Positions 6,605 through 6,825 of a stretch of 6,825 nt of DNA are shown here, piece by piece. The notes under the pieces are model-generated. The model was not told the origin of the DNA. It made no database searches and saw only the letters and a list, made by a program, of their open reading frames with translations. The position numbers and the translations under genes were made by a program. The DNA is from Nitrospirota bacterium (GTDB lineage: Bacteria > UBA2233): the NCBI GenBank assembly GCA_011620345.1, contig WOZJ01000059.1, positions 1 to 6,825 of the forward strand, in the 5' to 3' direction. How positions within the stretch are numbered: position 1 is the stretch's first letter; each line of letters begins with the position of its first letter.

Positions 6605-6633
6605 TTTACAAGGGCGCTCGATCGGGCTACATT
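6605..6633 (+). promoter_or_regulatory. Sigma70-type promoter of the tRNA-Glu/tRNA-Lys pair
   Basis: TTTACA (6605-6610) and TACATT (6628-6633) are 17 bases apart. Expected initiation near 6640 is about 16 bases before tRNA-Glu. It diverges from the nfn promoter. A TTGACA at 6578-6583 is also on this strand but has no good -10 at normal distance. Confidence 0.6.
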
Positions 6634-6655
6634 AAAAGGGCAACCGCTACATCTC

Positions 6656-6732
6656 GTCCCCATCGTCTAGACGGCCCAGGACACAGGCCTTTCAAGCCTG
6701 AAACGGGGGTTCGAATCCCCCTGGGGACGCCA
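6656..6732 (+). tRNA. tRNA-Glu (anticodon UUC)
   Basis: This tRNA has 77 bases including encoded CCA (6730-6732). The acceptor stem GTCCCCA pairs perfectly with TGGGGAC, with discriminator G at 6729. The anticodon stem CAGGC/GCCTG encloses loop CTTTCAA, so the anticodon is TTC at 6691-6693. The T arm is GGGGG-TTCGAAT-CCCCC. It is followed after four T bases by tRNA-Lys, and the two are surely co-transcribed. Confidence 0.97.
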
Positions 6733-6736
6733 TTTT

Positions 6737-6811
6737 GGGCCGTTAGCTCAGTGGCAGAGCATCTGCCTTTTAAGCAGAGGGTCGCTGGTTCGAATCCAGC
6801 ACGGCTCACCA
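6737..6811 (+). tRNA. tRNA-Lys (anticodon UUU)
   Basis: This tRNA has 75 bases including encoded CCA (6809-6811). The acceptor stem GGGCCGT pairs with ACGGCTC (one G-U pair), with discriminator A. The anticodon stem TCTGC/GCAGA encloses loop CTTTTAA, so the anticodon is TTT at 6769-6771. The T arm is GCTGG-TTCGAAT-CCAGC. A run of six T (6817-6822) just after it may help end transcription, but it has no separate hairpin. Confidence 0.97.
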
Positions 6812-6825
6812 TTCTCTTTTTTCAT

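Noticed and set aside
6627-6812. 61-residue minus-strand frame with SRAGFEPATLCLKG and GVPRGIRTPVSGLKG
   Set aside because: It is the antisense translation of tRNA-Lys and tRNA-Glu, a well-known false protein type in databases.
6812-6825. T-run after tRNA-Lys as a rho-independent terminator
   Set aside because: Six T bases are present but no hairpin other than the tRNA itself precedes them, and the window ends here.

Overview
The window looks like a piece of a bacterial chromosome. It has sigma70-type promoters, Shine-Dalgarno (SD) sites of the AGGAG type, tRNA genes with encoded CCA ends, and tightly packed, partly overlapping genes. An NADH-dependent ferredoxin:NADP+ oxidoreductase (Nfn) pair points to anaerobic or low-potential electron metabolism. 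The remains of a c-type cytochrome and a molybdoenzyme-type 4Fe-4S subunit hint at a lost anaerobic respiratory complex. I cannot name the taxon from sequence alone.

Layout. (1) Positions 1-790 are a decayed region with two divergent remnants. One is a chimeric, frameshifted c-type cytochrome (minus). The other is a 4Fe-4S subunit (plus) that loses homology in the middle of its second cluster motif. (2) Positions 795-6445 form one minus-strand unit, read from high to low coordinates: nfnA, nfnB, tRNA-Leu(UAA), a biotin-synthase-like radical SAM protein, a PP2C phosphatase, and a Tat-exported aldo/keto reductase with a C-terminal fibronectin-III-like domain. Neighbouring genes overlap or lie within about 20 bases of each other, and one good extended -10 promoter (6555-6584) precedes nfnA. 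(3) Positions 6605-6811 are a plus-strand tRNA-Glu(UUC)/tRNA-Lys(UUU) pair with its own promoter, divergent from the nfn promoter.

How the parts work together. NfnA and NfnB should form one flavin-based electron-bifurcating enzyme linking NADH, NADPH and ferredoxin, and supplying reductant. The BioB-like, phosphatase and reductase genes are probably co-transcribed, but no shared pathway is obvious. The most unusual point is the junction of tRNA-Leu and the BioB-like gene. The only ATG, GTG or TTG in frame before the conserved domain is a GTG inside the tRNA gene. It is preceded, at 8-nt spacing, by a perfect AGGAGG just outside the tRNA 5' end. The same transcript segment may therefore serve either as a tRNA precursor or as the start of a coding sequence. 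I see no complete new defence or mobile system here, no CRISPR array and no insertion sequence.
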